From Brachycybe producta (taxonomy: Eukaryota > Arthropoda > Diplopoda > Playtdesmida > Andrognathidae): DNA of 64,000 nt. Both the position numbers and the translations under genes were made by a program. The stretch is from contig JAUPFP010000001.1 in NCBI GenBank assembly GCA_036925085.1, positions 3,146,001 through 3,210,000 on the forward strand, written 5' to 3'. The notes beneath the pieces are model-generated. The model searched no databases. It was not told the DNA's origin and saw only the letters and a list, made by a program, of their open reading frames with translations. Below are positions 20,907 to 31,912 of the stretch, one piece after another; position 1 is the first letter of the stretch, and every line of letters begins with the position of its first letter.

Positions 20907-23900
20907 ATGGCTTCAGTGACAGCCAGACTCAGCGTTCTCGGTGAAAACGGATATGGTGAACCGGAACAGGACGCAAATTCGGCGCTTACCGAATTGGACA
21001 AAGGTCCAGTATTATTAATAATAATAATAATAATAATACTAAGTCAACATAAGTTGACTGGTTCAAATATCTTAATGATTGAAAGAGGTGCAGGAGGGGG
21101 AGGGGCTCTTTATAGGGCGAAGTTGAACGAAATTAATCATTTTTTGTAAATTTTAAAAAGAATTCCAAGAATTGTTTTAAAAATAAGCAAAAATTTATCA
21201 ATTTTTATAAAGAAAACTAAATGAAAATCGTGAATTTTAAAAAAAATGTAAATGAAAATTGTGAATTTTAAAAAAAAAAACTAAATAAAAAAAGTGAATT
21301 TTTTTTTAAAAAATGTAAATAAAAATCGTAAAGTTTTTTAAAAAAATGTAAATAAATTATTTAAATCGTGAATTAAAAAAAACTAAATAAAAATCGTGAA
21401 GTTTTTAAAGAAAAAATAAATAAAAATTGTGAAGTTTTTTTTAAAAAATAAATAAAAATCGTGAAGTTTTTTTTAAAAAACTAAATAAAAATCGTGAAGT
21501 TTTTAAAGAAAAAATAAATAAAAATCGTGAAGTTTTTTTTAACAAAAATGTAAATGAAAATCGTGAATTTTTGCATAAAACTAAATGAGATTTGTGAATT
21601 TTTGAAGAAATCTAACTGAAAATCGTGAATTTTTTTTAAAAAAAAAAAACTAAATAAAAATCGTGAATTTTTGCATAAAACTAAATGAAAATTGTGAATT
21701 TTTTAACAAAAAAAATCGAAAAAAAATTTGGATTTTTTTTTTTAATTTTGAAGAATTTCAGAAATTGTTTTAAAAAAAAATCGTCAATTTTTAAAGAATA
21801 CAATTCGTCATTTAAAAAAAAATAAATAAAAACATTAAAATTAGAATCATGAATTTAAAGAAAAACTTAAAAAATAAATGGTGAAATTCGTTAAAAACTC
21901 ATAAAATCTTGGAATTCTTTTAAAAGAAAGTAAAAAAAAAAATCATTAATTTTTTTTAAAATATTGAATAATTGAAAATTGTGTTTTTTTCTTTTAAATT
22001 AGGTCTGCGTTCGGGAAAGATTGGCGAACAGTGCGAGGCCATTGTTCGTTTTCCTCGTCTCTTTGCCAAATATCCGTTCCCGATCTTGATCAATTCCGCT
22101 TTTCTCAAGTTGGCCGATGTTTTTCGACTCGGGTATTCCCATTGTTCTGATTTAAAACATTCCGAGGATTAGAAAAAAAGAGGAAATCGGACTCAAATGT
22201 GATTTTTATTTCGTTTTTTTGTTTCAGGACAAACTTTTTAAGACTTTGCGTCTTGAAAGTAACGCAACAAAGTTTCAAACATCTCGACAAGATTCTGAAC
22301 GTGGACGAATTCGTTCGACGAATCTATTCGGTCATTCACAGCAATGATCCTTTAGCTAGAGCTCTTACTCTAAGGTATAAAATAACAAAAACACCCTGGT
22401 TACGACATGTCAACTCGAGATAACTGGTTGTAATATGCAAATTAGTTTGCAAATATCGTATTTTATGTCGTATTTTATGTCGTTTGTCGTAATATTATGT
22501 CGTATTGTTGTTTATTGGTCTATTTTTTTTAGGACTTTAGGTAGCATAGCTTATATTATTTCCGAACGGCGTAATGTTCATCACACGATACGTGTAAGCC
22601 TCGACTCTCACGATGCGGTCGAATTGGAGGCAGCCATTTTTGCTACGGAGAAATTTTCTTCTTGTTCGAAGTAAATTGTTTTTTTTTTGAAGATGTGGCG
22701 ATGATATATTGTTTCGATAAACCATTTTTTAAAAATATTTCAGAACATTTGCTTCAAACATATGCGAGAAAGTGAGTCTTATGATCGAAGGTTTGGCGAC
22801 ACCTGTCGACATGAAGCTCAAACTCATTCCGATCTTCCAATTCATGCATCACGACGCGCAAACGGCAGCTACAGTCAAGTTTTCTCCGCCGTTGTTGTTA
22901 TCACAAATAAAACAGAACTTTTTGTTTATATTTAATGCTAATTTCTGTTCGTAGGTACGGAAGTTGTGTACCGATTTACTGCCGATGTATCCGGCTCGAC
23001 AGTTCGTGTTGATAACTCTGAACACGTTAACTCGGTTGGCATCGGCTTCTACGATCGACGTTCCGGATCAAGTTTCTCTTCTTATTCAGTATTTGATTTC
23101 CGATCCGAGACGTCCGGTCAAGTGCCTAGCTCTTAGAAACCTGAAATTTCTGGCCGAAGTCGGAGCTCATATGTGGACAGAGTCCGACATTAAGGTTCGA
23201 AAAAAGTGAACAAAAAAAAAAAAGAAAGCCGTAACGATATTTATAAGCTTTTTTTTTCGTTTAAAAACAAAATGTCAAATTTCGCAATCAATTTTCAGGC
23301 TGTTTTTGATTTTGCCGTCGAAACTCAATACAAGGAACTGAAATGTTCGTCTCTCGGTGTTCTTATAATGTTAGCGAAAACTGTAGCTGTTGGAAAGTTT
23401 GACATTTTTGCTGGTCAGAAAATTTTAATTAAAAAAGCTGCTTTTAAAGGTGTCTAGAGAGACAATCCAGAGTTGTGTACGTGTTATGAAACGAGCTCGA
23501 TTTTGTGGTTCCGAAAGTTGCTCAAATGGCTGTAGCGACAAAACCTTAAGAACGTCTTAAAGATCAATTTTGCGGTTCCAGAATTACTCAAAAATGGCTC
23601 AAACCACCAAACGGGAATTCGAAAACTTTACGAAAATTTGTTAAAACCTGAAGAACATATTAAAGAATCCAAACCATTTTTCACAAAGCTGAAAGATGTT
23701 CTCGAAGAACGAAATGTATTTAGCAAAATGGACCTTTTTTTGATTGCAATTAACATGGGTCGAGCAAATTAGAATAATTTAAAATTGTGTAAAATAAAAA
23801 CCCGTTCGAATATTGCAACCCGAAAGACCTTAAAATTCAAGAAGCGATTGCAACTTTAATTATCGTTCAAAACGCAATTCGAGAAGCGATTTGTAGTTGG

Positions 23901-26900
23901 AATCGAGACCTTGTTTTTCGAAAAACGTCAAATTTCACTTAATATGGCTTCACGAGCAAACCCCGTGCCAATGCTTGAATGTCTCTTGAGGCTCTTAAAT
24001 AATTTTTATAAAAGAATTTTTAAAACGTTTTTCTTGTTAAACTTTTATCAGGATCTCCGTTTCAAAGACTTTGTCTGGAGTCTTGTTACAGCGACGATGC
24101 GATGGTCGCTGCGAAATCGGTCGAATTGCTCACCCACGTTGCTCTTTATACCTATCGAGGTATTAACGATGACGAGAGGCATTCGATATTTGTATTTTAT
24201 TCGCGGTTTTTTTTTTTTTTGCTCTTCAGAGGGACACACCGATGACGAATTTGATTTGTTTCAAGAAGCTGTTCTGGCCATCGAATCTTTTCTGCTTTTT
24301 GTTACGTCCGGTGGTAACGACAGTACGCTTAAAGCTCCTCTAAAGGTTTGCCTTTTGTGTGCTGTTAGTCTTTGTGAAGCAGATTCTGCAATCAGTCATC
24401 AGTTTGTCGATTCTATCGGATCGTTGATCACCACAACGACTGGCAAGTTGTCAAATAAATTTTTGTTTCGGAAGTCGATGGTCGAAACACCTCATGAATT
24501 TCTTGACAGCTTAAATGGTTAATGGGTCTTTTGTGTTCATAGGTCAAACAACAGTGTTGCTGTGTGAAGCACTGGCTGCTATGGCCAACTGTAAGGCACA
24601 CATACTGTCTAGCCTCGCAACCGACCTGCTGTTGTCTCTACGTCGTGCAACAGAAGCAAGTGGACAGGCTCAAGACACACAGTTGATCGTGATGCTGTCT
24701 ACGCTAGCATTTCAAGCTGCCAAAGATAAAATGAGCCTCAGTTCCGAAGTGGAAACTGTCGTAAACGAGGCTGCCGAAACGATCGACCCTTGGGCTTGCT
24801 ACAAGATAGCGAGGCAAGCAGCACGTTATGGCCACCATACCATTGCGGCACGACTTTTTGCGAGCCTCACTAACTGCGTCTCGTCGGAACATCTCCATTT
24901 TTGGCTCGTCGGTCTCTGGGAGATATTTGCTGGCGAGAGTTGTCTCGTCACGACTACGAGTACACTGACGCATGTCGATCGTCTCACTGAAGCAGTCGCT
25001 CACTACATGAGGGGAATTTCTGCTCTTAAGGTGGTTTTCGACAGTCATTTCTATCAGTTCGACCTCAATGTTATATTTCATTTTGTTTTGCTTTTAAGTC
25101 GGCTACGACACAATCGCAAACGCTTCAGTTTCAGTACGAATATGCTCGTCTTCGAGCAGAGATGCTTCAGGTTCATGCTCAGCTCATCGACTCTTGCTGT
25201 AGTCACAGAACAGCTCCTCCTCCTGCTATTGCTGCAGCCGTCGCAACAGCAACTCGTGATGAGCTTAGCAAGTGTGGACGGATCGCTGTACAGGTGTGCT
25301 CTCTTAATTCGTACTTTTAATGTTTTCAGCTGGTAAACGCCCCTCGAACCTCTGGTTATTCTGTCTTTCAGAAGCAAAAATTAAGAGAAACTTGAAAGTA
25401 TTTTAGAAACTAGAAGGGTAGCTTAATCATTTAATTTTATATTTTCATGTTGATATCTTTCAAAATAAGCTTTTTTTACGATAGCTTGAAAATAATTACA
25501 ATTAAAATTTGGGTGTCTATAAAAAAAAAGTTTAATTTTGAAAGATATCAATATGAAAATATTATAATATACGATTCAGCTACCGTTCTAGTTTTTAACA
25601 CGTTCAATTTATCCTTAGTTGTTACTCTTCTGAATCAGATTTCGAGTTCGAAAAAAATGATTACGAGTGTTTTTTTTTTCTTCTGTCCTCTTTCTTGTCT
25701 GTAGCTTCGTAAATCGGTTAAAGATTTCCGTTCGGTCGGAGAGATGTACGGGAAACTCTGCCAATCTTACTTCGACATGGATCCTGTGACTCTCGCCAAT
25801 ATTCTCGTGTATTTTATTCATTTTTATCTAGTTTCGTATTTGTAGATTTCAGAAAATAACTCCATTTACAGGCTTCAGCAGAGTTGTAATCTCGTTGCAT
25901 ACGCCATCGAGAACGTTGCGTTAAAGTCTCAGAACGTCGGCTTATTGGGACAAGACGACGAGGGAGCCTCACTAGACGTAACATTAATGGGACTTACGAA
26001 ACAGCAACAAGTAGATGGGATTGAAATACGAGGGATGTTGCAAGCGAGCCGTCGTGCACATGCCATTGCTCACGAAATCATAATACAGCCCGATCTTAAA
26101 CCAATCGGCTACGAAGTTAGCAATCATTTCTTTCCTTTTTATGATAAAAGTGGAAACCGGTTTAATAGCAAATAGACACTCCAGGGTTGTATTGTGCCAT
26201 GAGACGTGGTCAATTTTGATGTTCCAAAGTTACTTAAAACGCTCTGGCAACCAAACGACAATTTGAAACGTCATGAAATTACATTAATACCAAAAGAAAA
26301 ATGGACCATTTTGAGGTTAATGGCCTTTTAACATAGATCGAGAAAAATTAGCATCATTAAAAATTGTATAAAATAAAATAAAAAACCTCTTGAATATTGC
26401 AATCGAAAAGATCTTATAACCTGGGCCACAAGATTTAAGAAGCGATTGCAACTTCGATTATTGTTTAAAATGCAGTTTAAAGAAAGATTTGTATTCAGAA
26501 TCGAGACCATGTTTTTGGGGAAAAAAAGCGTCTATGGCGTCATGCAGCATGTACGAGCCGTACACTGCTACACGCTGGAGTCTCTACGCTCGTAACTGAT
26601 ATTTTATCCGAATTTTTGTGTGTTTAAATGTTTCCCGCCAAATATTTTATTTTGTAATTTTAATTTATTTATTACATTTTTAGCATATTCAAGCGATCTT
26701 GGACATATCGCGAACCGTGACTGAAGTTCCACTCTGTTATCCTCGATTCTTCTTTCAGTCGTTACAGTCGACCGTTATCAAAGTACGGCAATTGTAAAAA
26801 TGATGTAGTTTTGATAAGTGGGACATTATTTATGCGTTTAAACGTATTGGTCTCACTTTTCGAGACTGCTTCAGTTTTTTTTTTGAGCTCGAGTGCGAGT

Positions 26901-28466
26901 TTTTTAAATTGTGCCAACTGCATATTAGAGAAATAAATCTTGTTTTCTTATCTTTTATCGTTAAGTTGGCCATATCGCCTCAACCACGATCACCTGGCGA
27001 ACCGATTAACGTTCAGAGCAGTTCTAATTTGGCCCTTAAAGTCGAAGGAATTGTTCAGCACGGTGCTGGACAGGGAAGATTTCGTAGTGTCAAAAGTGTT
27101 GTCATTTCTGTCAGTTCGCAATTGCAGTCACGACAGCAGTCGAGCGGCATTGACAACAAGGTAGTTGTTGATCTCGACATAAAATAAGACTTGTTGTCAA
27201 CTCAAGATTACTGGTCGGATTATTTTAATAAGAGCCAATTGGTGGTGCGTTTATAATTAGTTGAAGCTCGAGACGCTGTGAGATTTCGAGGCCTCGGAGT
27301 TTGACACTTTACTCTTGCATATTATACTTTAACGGCCTCTGAAAACTGGGAGCCCTAGGCTCGTGCCTGCTATGCATAAGCCGAAAATAACCACTTACGA
27401 GATGCCTGTGTAAGGTTAGAAACTAGAATGAGGAGGTGAGGTGATCGGTTTTAAATGTTCTGTTTAAAAACTAGAAGGTATACGAACATTTCCTTTTATG
27501 TTTATAGATGTGATTTATAGTATTTTTTTTTAAATTTTTCTTTCATTTCTACAAAGTTGTTCAATTTTTAGAAAATATTTCGTATTTTTGTCTTCGAACG
27601 GGGAAGTAAAAAATGTATGAACCACTTTATTTTGCTAATTTAAATAATCCAAACAGTAATCTTGAGTTGACAAATACTAATTGCTAGGGCTCGGATTTTT
27701 ATGCAATATCAAGTAACTTGTTTCTCAAATTGTGGCCCAAGTGCCAATTGTGAAATAATCATCATCCTCATTACAGCAACCAACCATGCTGATTTTCTTT
27801 TTATCAAAAAGACTGTTTTGAGGCTAGATATCTGGTTACTATCAGTTGTCAAGTAGAGTTTTAGCCTCTAAGAAGGTGTTTTTTGATCTAAACGGGAAAT
27901 TGTTACTTCACAATTGGCTCTTGGGCCACAGATTGAGAAACAGTTGCTTGATAAATGCATAAAAATCCGAGCCATACTAATTGCCCAAATTCAAGAAGAA
28001 AACTTGAGTGTACTAGAATATAAAGGAAAATTCTATTCAAGAGATACTGAAATAAAACATGTTTTTTTTTCTATGTTGGAACCCTGTTCAGAGGGTTGAA
28101 GTTGTGGTTCAAGTGTCAAGTTTCCTTTTCTTGAATTTGGACCTATGCTTAAGTGAATTAATTGTTACTGGGATTTTTTTTTTTCAGGCTTATGTTTCTG
28201 ACAATTTCACAAATGTGAATAACATGACGCAAACAGTTACGCCACACAATGATTATTTTAACGCTCAGTTTCTTTTGGCGTTTCCCGTGGCTGGTGTGCA
28301 TTTGATTGTGATTGATGTGGCCGTTCTCGATGAGAACGGAGAGCTTTGGAAAACCGGACCACGGTCAGTTATGACCACAAAGTCGTGCGACGATTCTGGA
28401 GGACAGAAGTCGAGTAGTAGCGGCTCTTCTTCGACCTCTCGTTCTTCTATTCCAGTCCGATATTAA
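20907..28466 (+). CDS. INTS7: Integrator complex subunit 7, 16 exons
   Basis: Exons: 20907-21003, 22003-22132, 22228-22374, 22533-22670, 22744-22873, 22955-23194, 23299-23413, 24052-24159, 24230-24442, 24543-25030, 25099-25293, 25705-25808, 25872-26115, 26684-26782, 26966-27160, 28188-28466. They join in frame to 973 residues; human INTS7 has 962. Diagnostic segments include GYGEPEQDANSALTELDKG, the alpha-solenoid with FPRLFAKYPFPILINSAFLK and LRLCVLKVTQQS, IARQAARYGHHTIAA, and the C-terminal beta domain with LKVEGIVQHGAGQG, TPHNDYFNAQFLL and ELWKTGPR. INTS7 is a structural part of the nuclear Integrator, which cleaves snRNA and attenuated pre-mRNA transcripts; it pairs with INTS5/8/10-type scaffold subunits. 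Intron 9 needs a GC donor. The last 40 residues are a Ser/Gly-rich low-complexity tail unlike the vertebrate Gln-rich tail. Introns 7 and 13 carry copies of one dispersed repeat. Confidence 0.97.
21180..21760. repeat. Degenerate tandem repeat in INTS7 intron 1
   Basis: Many copies of a unit of about 30 bp, consensus AACTAAATAAAAATCGTGAA followed by T and A runs of variable length. Confidence 0.8.
23458..23945. repeat. Family N repeat in INTS7 intron 7
   Basis: Shares GAATATTGCAA, AAGCGATTGCAACTT and ATCGAGACC...GTTTTT with 26170-26530 and 44850-44945. Same orientation in all three; no frame. Confidence 0.6.
25391..25606. mobile_element. Family E foldback element in INTS7 intron 11
   Basis: ATTTTAGAAACTAGAAGGGT at the left; CCGTTCTAGTTTTTAACACG at the right; internal ATGTTGATATCTTTCAAAAT with its complement. 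Confidence 0.65.
26170..26530. repeat. Family N repeat in INTS7 intron 13
   Basis: Homologous to 23458-23945 (GTTCCAAAGTTACTTAAAA, GAATATTGCAATC, AGCGATTGCAACTT). Confidence 0.6.
27425..27600. repeat. Family M repeat in INTS7 intron 15
   Basis: AAAAACTAGAAGGTATACG, then TTTATAGATGTGATTTATAG and TTTCATTTCTACAAAGTTGT, as in the copies at 11070 and 44280. Confidence 0.5.
27685..27974. mobile_element. Family D foldback element with clear target duplication
   Basis: TAGGGCTCGGATTTTTATGC to GCATAAAAATCCGAGCCA, flanked on both sides by TACTAATTGC (27675-27684 and 27975-27984). It lies in INTS7 intron 15. Confidence 0.85.
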
Positions 28467-28839
28467 CGTCTCTCTGTCTCTTGTCTATCAAGTCATTTTT
28501 TTACGTGTTTAAGGTTTACGTAAACAGGTTTTTTTTTTCAGAAAGAAACTTTTAAGAAAAAGTACAAAAGTTTATTACGAACTAGAAAAAAAAAATAATG
28601 ATTATTTAAGTAATTTTCGTAAAAAAATATACTTTTTATCGCAATATGAACATATTCGTAACTTAATGAATCAGAAATGATTTGAATATTCAAAAAATTG
28701 AAAGTTAAGCATAAATTAAAAAAAAAGGAAAGGAAACTTGACATTTGAACTCTCAAAACAGGGTTTCATGCTGGAATCTTATTCAGAGGGTTGAAGTTCA
28801 AGTTCAAAGTGATAAAGCCCAGATTTTAAAAGGGAACTT

Positions 28840-29192
28840 GGCACTGACTGCAGAGTAGAACAGAACATGTTTGCGAACATTTCCAGAGAACATGTTCGTT
28901 GTTTTGTTTTCTGCGGCCGGAGTGTCCTAACTTGAACAGAACATGTTCGCCACATGTTCCCAGTTGGTATCATAATAGATGTTCGGTGGAAATGTTCGCT
29001 GAGACGTCCAAACTGCTCCTGGCACGAACACGAACATCCTTTGATGTGATGGGCAAAAAAAACCAAGAACTGGTTGATCGGGGCCGAACAGAGAACAATG
29101 AACAAATTTTGTTACAGAGAAATGTTCGGAAAACCGTTTTTACTTTTCTCGAACAGTGATCGGTTCGTTTGTTCTGTTCTAGTCTGGACCAC
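28840..29192. mobile_element. Family F foldback element, copy 1
   Basis: GTAGAACAGAACATG at the left is mirrored by TTGTTCTGTTCTAGTCTGG at the right. It shares CCAAACTGCTCCTGG and CGAACATCCTTTGATGTGA with 29774-30083. Confidence 0.65.
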
Positions 29193-29773
29193 GAGCTTTT
29201 AAGTATCAGTTGAACTTTCAGAACGGGGTTCATGTTTCCAAATTTTTGAATTTATGACTAAATTTTACTTTGTTTGGAGATTTAAATGAATCCGTATTCA
29301 TTTAGTAACGAAAACGATTTTCATATTTTGCAATAAAAAGTTAAATTTTTAAAGATTAATTATTGTGAAAATGCTTTTAGTTTATATTCAATTATCATTC
29401 TAGTTTCTAACAAAATTTGAATTTTTTTCTTTGAAGTTTCATCTAAAACAAAAAAATTTGGCATCAACTTTTTAAACGTTTCGTGTCTCGATTTGATCTT
29501 ACTACATTAATTTATGATAATAATTCATTATTTATAAGTCAACTTCATTGAAAAATAATTATTCTAAGCTAATTAATTGATGTTCATTTGTCCAATTTGT
29601 GGTAATTGGATAATTGCTTTAATTCAGTCAATTCATAAAAAAAAACACATTTTTCCTTCAGCAACATGGAATTCATTGATTATTGAATTTTTGAGATTTG
29701 AGTTTCATAAAAGCAACAATAAGATGAAACTGAAGTTGTTTTAGAAACTAGAAGAGTAAATGAATCACTTTAA

Positions 29774-30083
29774 GTGCGGGTCTAGATTAGAGTAAAACAC
29801 AGAACAGAACATGTTCGTTGTTCTGGTCGTTGTGGCCGGAGTCTCCAAACGTGAACAGAACATGTTAGCAAAACGTGTTCGCAGTTGGTAACCTCATAAT
29901 GGATGTGTTCAGGGAAATGTTTGCCGAAACGTCCAAACTGCTCCTGGTCCGAACACGAACATCCTTTGATGTGAAGGGCAAAAACCAGAAAACCTGAAGG
30001 ATCGAGGCCGAACATGTCCATAAAATCATCCAAACTGTTCGCAAACATGTTTGGTTCGTTGTTCTGTTCTAGTCTGGTCGCAC
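29774..30083. mobile_element. Family F foldback element, copy 2
   Basis: GTGCGGGTCTAGATTAGAGT at the left and CTAGTCTGGTCGCAC at the right are imperfect complements. The inner part has many GAACATGTTCG words. Confidence 0.65.
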
Positions 30084-30188
30084 CCAAAGATGGTTTTACA
30101 GTGTAAATGCCCCTTGAACTTTGTGGAATGGAGGTGGCCTAATATTTACGGAGGGGGACATTACGCCCCACCAGTTTTCTCCTTGCAG

Positions 30189-30380
30189 GTCTGTGACAGA
30201 TACAAACGTTTTAGTCGCAACGATTGTCGTGGACATAGGATGTACAGTGCATCCTTATGGATTCATTCCTGTGGATACACAAGGTGGTGAAGTTTTAGCT
30301 GCTTTAACTACTGGTGCGACGTGGCCGGCCTTTCCAAGCGCGTATCTCTTCGGATTCAAGTTTCAGAAAACGACAAAAAT
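30189..30380 (+). CDS. Isolated exon, possibly an alternative INTS7 exon
   Basis: A 192-base segment with a strong acceptor (TTTCTCCTTGCAG) and a consensus donor GTAAGT at 30381, open in one frame: SVTDTNVLVATIVVDIG, then HPYGFIPVDTQGGEVLAAL and FPSAYLFGFKF. Codon use looks coding. It enters in phase 2 and would fit the potential donor CG/GTCAGT at 28364 inside INTS7 exon 16, giving TGPR-SVTDT and ending at a TAA at 30382 if the donor is not used. I do not recognise the sequence. It may be an alternative INTS7 end, an exon of an unseen gene, or a fossil. Confidence 0.4.
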
Positions 30381-30953
30381 GTAAGTATGTTGGAGGCTCT
30401 TAACACATTCGAAACCAATTAAAGTGTCACTCATACAGTATCTGAGGGCAAATATGGGAGAGCGGGTAATAAATGATGAAAGTAAGAAACCTCCGTAGTT
30501 ATAATTCTACGTTTTGAGCAGCTATAAAGCAACAATGAGCAGCTTTTTTTTATTTATTTCTCTTCTTTTCCACCAAATTCTTTATTATTTCATTGACAAA
30601 ATGGCTTCCTTATCTCCATTTTTATATAAAAAAAAATGTCACTTATCCTCTTTGTCTTCTCAAGTCCCTCGTATAAAAGGTATAACTTGAAAAACTTCTA
30701 CGAAGACTGTCATTTGTGACTGGAAGTAGCCTCCTTATAAACTAGATTTACCATTTGGAGGTTCTCATTTGAAAATAGGGAACCACATTACAGAAGGAAA
30801 AAAAAACATCATAAAAATAGACAATCATACCTTATGATGTCACTGCATATATGATCTATCATATTATGTTGCATATATCAATCAGTGGCAGTCACAAAGA
30901 TATGACAGTATTTGCCATATAAAGATGTTTCGTAGGTTGTTTTTCTGAATATG

Positions 30954-31390
30954 TTTGATTTGATTTGATTTGAAAAATTACTCTGCAAGCAGCCATAAAG
31001 GCCTATGGCAGAGGGACAAGAGTCCAAGTGCAGCATAGAAAATGCATTGTCAAAACCAGAAAATATAAAACCCCATTGATATAAACCCAACAACAATTTC
31101 AATATTTTTTTAATGCTGCAAATGTATGCATTGTCAAAACAAAACAAAATTATGACTCCCATAAAATACGTTTTTCCTGCACAAAATTCCCAGCAAGCGA
31201 GTTCCATTGTCGAATCGCCCTCGGGACAAATGACCAGTAATAAGAATCTGTTCGTGCAAAAATCTCTCCAACTTTGTTAGAGTGGTCACCCCTACCCAAA
31301 TATAATGCCCTGCAAAGTTTACTTGAAGTAGGTTTAGGGAAAGAGCCTTCTAGCATCTTACATGGTTATGAGCCAGATATGACAAATTTG
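30954..31390 (-). mobile_element. 5'-truncated LINE end
   Basis: The minus-strand frame (31356-31150) includes LCRALYLGRGDHS and FARTDSYYWSFVPRAIRQW followed by NSLAGNF, the C-terminus of a non-LTR retrotransposon reverse transcriptase. About 170 bases later the minus strand ends in TCAAA repeats (30954-30976), a LINE-like 3' tail. Only the last part of ORF2 and the 3' UTR remain. Confidence 0.75.
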
Positions 31391-31912
31391 CTGTCATATA
31401 CAACAATCTAACTTTTTTTTTCTGTAATAATTTCATATAAAATAAAACAAAAAATGTGTTCTATATAAATGAACAAGAAACACAAATATAAAAACAATTT
31501 ATAATTGTCACAAAGTAAAAAAAAAAACAACAACAACGAATGCAAATGTAAAAAAACAAATATAATACCATCATTTAAATACAAAGAAGCATAATTTAAA
31601 GTCAAAAACCAAACGAACCAATCACCACCACCACCACCAAAAAAACAACAACAAATCAAAACCCCACCAACACCATCAAAAAAACAAAATTGTCAAAAAC
31701 TGTCTTATAATCAAACATAAGGAACATGTTTCATGCAAATTAACAGTCAACAAAAATCACCCCAAAAATTTAATTGTTCATTTTATAAATTGAGTGTTTG
31801 TTTTTTTTTTCTGAAAAACATAAATGTCCGCTTTTTTTTTGTTCCAAAAAAAAAAGTTGCAAAAAGTTAACAATTTTCACTGAAGGTTCCAATGTACACA
31901 CACCTCATTTTT

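Noticed and set aside
24515-24545. An ATG-initiated frame that would begin a new gene at 24515.
   Set aside because: It reads through an intron into INTS7 exon 10; the conserved protein begins at the acceptor at 24543.
28779-30087. Several open frames of about 70-108 residues on both strands.
   Set aside because: They lie in the two family F foldback elements and differ between copies; no conserved protein.
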